A stretch of 64,000 bases of DNA from VBDM01 sp035702665 (GTDB lineage Bacteria; Pseudomonadota; Gammaproteobacteria; Burkholderiales; SG8-39). The position numbers were made by a program, and so were the translations under genes. Shown one piece after another: positions 60,687 to 64,000 of this stretch (position 1 is the stretch's first letter; each line of letters opens with the position of its first letter). Location: assembly GCA_035702665.1 (NCBI GenBank), contig DASSQD010000080.1:1-64000 (forward strand), given 5' to 3'. The notes under the pieces are model-generated. The model did not search any database, was not told where the DNA came from, and was given only the letters and a program-made list of their open reading frames with translations.

Positions 60687-60878
60687 TCAGACCTTGTTTT
60701 GATAGACGTAGGCCTGCTGCTTGACGTTCGATTCCTGGATGCGCTTCATCTCCTCGGAGTCGAGCTTCTTGTCCCACCACAGCGCACGTCCTTTTTTCTG
60801 CTCCTGAACGATGTGCGGCTTCGCCTGAAGCAGCTCGCGGATCATGCGGGTGAGGTCGGATTCGTAGGGCTTGGTCAC
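60687..60878 (-). CDS. DUF3460 family protein
   Basis: Small basic protein of unknown function, 63 aa from GTG at 60878. The pattern Y-E-S-D-L-T-x-M-I-R-E-L, then E-Q-K-K-G-R-A-L-W-W-D-K is what I recall of DUF3460, a family found in betaproteobacteria. An upstream extension is unlikely because it would run through the TATAAT of its own promoter. Divergent from lexA, with the LexA box 56 bases upstream of its start. Confidence 0.72.
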   Translation of the reverse strand: MTKPYESDLTRMIRELLQAKPHIVQEQKKGRALWWDKKLDSEEMKRIQESNVKQQAYVYQNKV

Positions 60879-60903
60879 GGGATGGAGTCCGTAGTCCACG
60901 CAA

Positions 60904-60909
60904 ATTATA
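60904..60909 (-). promoter_or_regulatory. -10 element of the DUF3460 promoter
   Basis: Exact minus-strand TATAAT, predicting a start near 60897, about 19 bases before the GTG. TTGTCC (60930-60925), with a short 15-base spacer, is the nearest -35-like hexamer and sits directly beside the LexA box. Confidence 0.4.
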
Positions 60910-60915
60910 CGCCCC

Positions 60916-60944
60916 TTGCCAAGTGGACAAAGACTGTATATAAA
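60916..60944 (+). promoter_or_regulatory. lexA promoter
   Basis: TTGCCA (60916-60921), 17-base spacer, TATAAA (60939-60944). The -10 lies wholly inside the LexA operator, so repressor binding would block RNA polymerase. GGAGG at 60954-60958 is the ribosome site for lexA. Confidence 0.7.
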
Positions 60945-60949
60945 TACAG
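60934..60949. promoter_or_regulatory. LexA operator (SOS box)
   Basis: CTGT-N8-ACAG with an AT-rich core (CTGTATATAAATACAG), very close to the E. coli-type consensus. It overlaps the lexA -10 and lies just upstream of the divergent DUF3460 promoter. It implies autoregulation of lexA and, if transcription reads through, SOS control of imuA-imuB-dnaE2. Confidence 0.9.
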
Positions 60950-60962
60950 ATACGGAGGCGCC

Positions 60963-61562
60963 ATGACCGAAGATCTCACCCCCAAGCAGCAAAAAATCCT
61001 CAACTTCGTCCGCAAATCCATCGAGAAGACCGGCTTCCCGCCCACCCGCGTCGAGATCTCCAAGGCGTTCAATTACAGCTCGGCCAACGCCGCCGAAGAG
61101 CACTTGCGCATGCTGGAGAGGAAAGGTGCGATTGAGCTCACCCCGGGCGCTTCGCGCGGCATCCGCCTCACCGAGAGCCCAGGCCTACCCCTGGTCGGCC
61201 GTGTGGCCGCCGGCAGCCCTATCCTCGCCGAGGAACACATCGAGCGGCGCTGCCAGGTCGACCCTGCCCTGTTCCAGCCGCGTGCCGACTACTTGCTGAA
61301 GGTCCGCGGCATGAGCATGCGCGACGCAGGCATACTCGACGGCGACCTGCTCGCCGTGCACCGCACACGCGAGGCACGCACCGGCCAGATCGTGGTGGCG
61401 CGTCTGCACGACGAGGTCACGGTGAAGCGCTTGCGCCGCCGTGGCAATGTCGTTGAGCTGCTCCCGGAGAACCCCGAATTCAAGCCCATCGCCGTCGATC
61501 CGGGCGCAGACGATTTCGTCATCGAAGGTCTGGGCGTCGGCGTCATCCGCAGACCTCTTTGA
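60963..61562 (+). CDS. lexA: SOS repressor LexA
   Basis: Winged-helix repressor that self-cleaves when RecA is active. The ATG at 60963 gives 199 aa. N-terminal DNA-binding domain (about 1-68), cleavage bond A83-G84 in V-A-A-G-S-P, catalytic S118 (R-G-M-S-M-R-D) and K155 (T-V-K-R-L). Start choice is fixed by the promoter and GGAGG immediately upstream. imuA follows after 33 bases with no separate LexA box between. Confidence 0.97.
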   Translation: MTEDLTPKQQKILNFVRKSIEKTGFPPTRVEISKAFNYSSANAAEEHLRMLERKGAIELTPGASRGIRLTESPGLPLVGRVAAGSPILAEEHIERRCQVDPALFQPRADYLLKVRGMSMRDAGILDGDLLAVHRTREARTGQIVVARLHDEVTVKRLRRRGNVVELLPENPEFKPIAVDPGADDFVIEGLGVGVIRRPL

Positions 61563-61595
61563 CGTTCGCAAGGGTTTTTCTGCAGGTCGCGATCC

Positions 61596-62309
61596 GTGGT
61601 AGGTACGTCTTTTCCTGCTCTCCTAGATCGCCCCGACATCTGGCGCGGTGACAGCCTGAACCGAGTCGGTGCGAGCGCCGTCTCAAGCGGAATTCCCGAG
61701 TTAGATGCAGTGATTCCAGGCGGCGGCTGGCCCGCCGGGATGCTGACCGAGATCCTGCCCGCGCACGAAGGCATCGGTGAGCTTCGCCTGCTCGGACCCA
61801 CGCTCGCCGCCCTGTCGCAGGGCGGATTGCGGCTCGCCTGGATCGCTCCGCCTCACCTGCCCTACGCTCCGGCGCTCGTCGCCGCAGGCATCGACATCGC
61901 CAAGCTCGTCATCGTGCGCACCGCCTCGCACAAGGAGAAGCTGTGGGCGGCCGAGCAGGCGCTCGCGTCGAATGCCTGCGGCGCAGTGCTCGCTTGGCTG
62001 GGAGGAGCGAAGTACGCCGAGCTGAGGAGACTGCAGATCGCAGCAGAGGGCGGGCAGGCTCCCGCCTTCCTGTTCAGGCCTTCGGAGGTCGCCTCCGAAT
62101 CTTCACCGGCGGCGCTGCGCATCGCACTCGGAACTTCGGGCGGCGGTCTCGCGGTGGATGTATTCAAGCGCCGCGGCATACCCCTCACCTACCCCGTTCT
62201 GCTCCCGGCGATGCCGCTCGCCGTGCGCGGCAGGAGCCTTCATGTGGATCGCCATCCGGCTGCCGCAGCTACCGCTCGAGATTTTCCTGCGCGGCTCGTC
62301 CACGCCTGA
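61596..62309 (+). CDS. imuA: SOS mutagenesis accessory protein ImuA
   Basis: RecA/SulA-like accessory protein of the ImuA-ImuB-DnaE2 translesion mutasome. 237 aa from GTG. The start S-S-G-I-P-E-L-D-A-V-I-P-G-G-G-W-P-A-G and E-I-L resemble ImuA and RecA-type cores, but the P-loop position reads P-A-H-E-G-I-G-E, lacking the Walker lysine. Overlaps imuB by 68 bases, and is cotranscribed with lexA by position. Confidence 0.88.
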   Translation: MVGTSFPALLDRPDIWRGDSLNRVGASAVSSGIPELDAVIPGGGWPAGMLTEILPAHEGIGELRLLGPTLAALSQGGLRLAWIAPPHLPYAPALVAAGIDIAKLVIVRTASHKEKLWAAEQALASNACGAVLAWLGGAKYAELRRLQIAAEGGQAPAFLFRPSEVASESSPAALRIALGTSGGGLAVDVFKRRGIPLTYPVLLPAMPLAVRGRSLHVDRHPAAAATARDFPARLVHA

Positions 62310-63660
62310 GCCTTTCGCCCTCGAAGAGCGGCACCGGGTCTTTGCCTGTGACCGCAAGGCCGGAGCGCGCGGCGTACGCCCCGGCATGGCCGTTTCCGCG
62401 GCGCTCGCCCTGGCACCCGGCTTGCGCCTCGCGCAGCGCGACCCCGCCGCCGAGACCGAAGCGCTGCTCGGGCTGGCCGGGTGGGCGGCGCAGTTCACCC
62501 CCGGTGTGGCGCTGGAGTTTCCCGATACGGTGCTGCTCGAGATCGCCGGCAGCCTCAAGCTTTTCGGCGGCCTTGCGCCGTTCCTCGGACGCCTGCGTCG
62601 GGAGCTGACCCAGATGGGCTGGAGCGCGACCCTCGCGGGCGCGCCTACGCCGCGCGCGGCTTCTTGGCTGGCCTTCGCCGGAGGCGAGCGCTTCGTCGAT
62701 TCCGCGGCCGAGCTCGAACCGACGCTGTCGGCGCTGTCCGTTGCAGTTCTGCGCTGCGACGGCGAGACGCTGGAGGCGCTCGGCGCGATCGGGGTGTGCA
62801 CGGTCGGCGAGCTTCTCGCGCTGCCGCGCGGAGGGGTGGCGCGGCGCTTCGGGCAGAGGCTGCTCGATGTCCTCGACCGGGCGCTCGGGAAACTTCCCGA
62901 TCCGCGGAATTTCTTCGTCCCACCGGCCCGGTTCAGGGCGGCGCTGGAGCTTCCTGCGGAAATCATCCAGGCCGAGGCGCTGCTGTTCGCCGCCAAGCGG
63001 CTGATCGTCCAGCTCGCGGGATTTCTCGTCGCGCGCTCGGGCGGCGCGCAGCGCCTCGTCTTCCGCCTGAGGCACCGCGACCGCGCCGCGACCGAGGTCG
63101 CGATCGGGCTGGTTGCGCCTTCGCGCGACGCCGAGCACTTCACGCTGCTCGCGCGCGAGCGCTTCTCCAGTCTTGCGCTCGTCGGAGGGGTGCGCGAGAT
63201 CGCCCTGGAAGTCGAGGACGTGGCGTCGCTCCCCGGCCGCAACCTCGGCCTCCTGCTCGAGCAAGGCAAGCCTCAGGGCGACTGGGAGCGCCTCTTCGAG
63301 CGGCTGCGCGCGCGGCTCGGCGCCGAAGCCGTGGGCGGTATCGCTGTTCGGCCCGAGCATCGTCCGGAGCTCGCCAGCGTGGCGGCTGATCACGCTGCGG
63401 GCCAAGCACAACCGGAATTCGGCGAGCGCCCGCTGTGGCTGCTCGATCGTCCCAGGCCGCTCGCGGAGATCGGCGCGAGGCCCCACCACGAAGGGCCGCT
63501 CGATCTGCTCTCCGGTCCCGAGCGCATCGAGTCCGGCTGGTGGGACGGGAACGAGGTCGCGCGCGACTATTTCATTGCCCGTATGCAGAACGAGGCGCTG
63601 GTGTGGATCTATCGCGAGCGCGGCGGAGGGGGCTGGTACCTGCACGGCTTGTTCGCCTGA
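62242..63660 (+). CDS. imuB: Translesion mutasome protein ImuB (inactive Y-family polymerase)
   Basis: Y-family polymerase homologue that bridges the beta clamp, ImuA and DnaE2. The ATG at 62242 gives 472 aa starting M-W-I-A-I-R-L-P-Q-L-P-L-E. The catalytic acidic residues of true Y-family enzymes are replaced in both motifs (I-R-L-P-Q at the first, V-L-L-E-I-A-G at the second), as expected for ImuB. The C-terminus ends G-W-Y-L-H-G-L-F-A. dnaE2 starts one base after the stop. Confidence 0.92.
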   Translation: MWIAIRLPQLPLEIFLRGSSTPEPFALEERHRVFACDRKAGARGVRPGMAVSAALALAPGLRLAQRDPAAETEALLGLAGWAAQFTPGVALEFPDTVLLEIAGSLKLFGGLAPFLGRLRRELTQMGWSATLAGAPTPRAASWLAFAGGERFVDSAAELEPTLSALSVAVLRCDGETLEALGAIGVCTVGELLALPRGGVARRFGQRLLDVLDRALGKLPDPRNFFVPPARFRAALELPAEIIQAEALLFAAKRLIVQLAGFLVARSGGAQRLVFRLRHRDRAATEVAIGLVAPSRDAEHFTLLARERFSSLALVGGVREIALEVEDVASLPGRNLGLLLEQGKPQGDWERLFERLRARLGAEAVGGIAVRPEHRPELASVAADHAAGQAQPEFGERPLWLLDRPRPLAEIGARPHHEGPLDLLSGPERIESGWWDGNEVARDYFIARMQNEALVWIYRERGGGGWYLHGLFA

Positions 63661-63661
63661 G

Positions 63662-64000
63662 ATGTACTCGCCTCTCCCTGTTTACGCCGAGCTGCATTGC
63701 CTTTCCAATTTCACCTTTCTTCGCGGCGCCTCGCATCCCGAGGAGCTGGTGCAGCGCGCTTCGGCGCTCGGCTACTCGGCTCTTGCGCTGACCGATGAAT
63801 GTTCGCTCGCGGGCGTCGTGCGCGCCCATGTCGCCGCGAAGGACAGGCTGACGCTCATCGTCGGCTCGGAGATACGGCTGCAGGACGGGCCAAAGCTCGT
63901 GCTGCTCGCGACCGACCGCGACAGCTACGGCCACCTCTCCGCGCTCATCACCCGCGGTCGGATCGGGAGCAGGAAAGGCAGCTACTCCCTCAGTCGCGCT
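63662..64000 (+). CDS. dnaE2: Error-prone DNA polymerase DnaE2/ImuC, N-terminal part
   Basis: First 113 codons of a C-family translesion polymerase, cut by the window end. The N-terminal PHP domain start is clear: Y-A-E-L-H-C-L-S-N-F-T-F-L-R-G-A-S-H-P, then L-T-D-E-C-S-L-A-G-V-V-R-A-H, which distinguishes DnaE2 from replicative DnaE. Completes the lexA-imuA-imuB-dnaE2 order. Confidence 0.93.
   Translation, partial: MYSPLPVYAELHCLSNFTFLRGASHPEELVQRASALGYSALALTDECSLAGVVRAHVAAKDRLTLIVGSEIRLQDGPKLVLLATDRDSYGHLSALITRGRIGSRKGSYSLSRA

Noticed and set aside
60618..61562. A longer LexA starting upstream
   Set aside because: The extension would contain the lexA promoter and LexA operator; ATG 60963 has a GGAGG site and the family length.
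1..64000. Mobile elements, CRISPR arrays, tRNA or rRNA genes
   Set aside because: No transposase, integrase, regular spaced repeats, attachment repeats, or recognisable tRNA/rRNA sequences were seen; intergenic gaps are all short.

Overview
The window is a GC-rich, almost gapless stretch of bacterial chromosome that reads as a betaproteobacterium (Burkholderiales-like; I cannot place it further). The evidence is conserved core gene strings (smc-zipA-ligA; rpsB-tsf-pyrH-frr-uppS-cdsA-dxr-rseP-bamA-skp-lpxD-fabZ-lpxA-lpxB-rnhB; ppsR/ppsA; smpB/ratA-rnfH; mltG-tmk-holB-tatD) together with families typical of that class (DUF3460, DUF4936, DUF4124, a lexA-imuA-imuB-dnaE2 cassette). No rRNA, tRNA, CRISPR array, insertion sequence, prophage or origin was seen, and no stretch over 300 bases lacks a gene.

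Layout. 1-2.5 kb: end of an MFS transporter, convergent with a UbiD-family decarboxylase. 1.0-8.1 kb (minus): a seven-gene run queF-dapC-dapD-pilU-dapE-prmB-ubiD, holding three steps of the succinylase route to lysine and diaminopimelate with a twitching-motility ATPase inside it. 8.2-17.6 kb (plus): smc, zipA, ligA, galU, hpt, S-methylthioinosine phosphorylase and def. 17.6-20.9 kb (minus): map and glnD. 21-35.3 kb (plus): translation factors, isoprenoid and phospholipid synthesis, outer-membrane assembly and lipid A synthesis. 35.3-37.5 kb: a divergent senB/senA pair predicted to make selenoneine. 37.5-47.4 kb: an RNA methyltransferase, ppsR, ppsA, smpB, ratA, rnfH, a DUF4124 protein, guaB, guaA, tadA and an L,D-transpeptidase. 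47.4-56.4 kb: accessory genes, namely a GT2 glycosyltransferase, two lipoproteins, mtnA with a fused aldolase/dehydrogenase, a GNAT protein, and the ygfZ-DUF4936-NRDE group. 56.5-59.9 kb: mltG-tmk-holB-tatD. 60-64 kb: a TPR lipoprotein, DUF3460 and the SOS mutagenesis cassette lexA-imuA-imuB-dnaE2, which runs off the window.

How genes work together. Many neighbours overlap by 4 bases (ATGA, GTGA, TTGA or CTGA), so translational coupling is widespread. Two loci look most worth pursuit. First, senA/senB: the predicted selenoneine enzymes, without a linked selenophosphate synthetase. Second, a possible methylthioadenosine salvage route spread over two loci: S-methylthioinosine phosphorylase beside hpt, and MtnA overlapping a bifunctional class II aldolase/short-chain dehydrogenase that may cleave methylthioribulose-1-phosphate and reduce the aldehyde. 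The rpsB leader has competing hairpins around its Shine-Dalgarno sequence, and a textbook LexA box lies between lexA and the DUF3460 gene. All functions are read from sequence and remembered family features; no database search was run.
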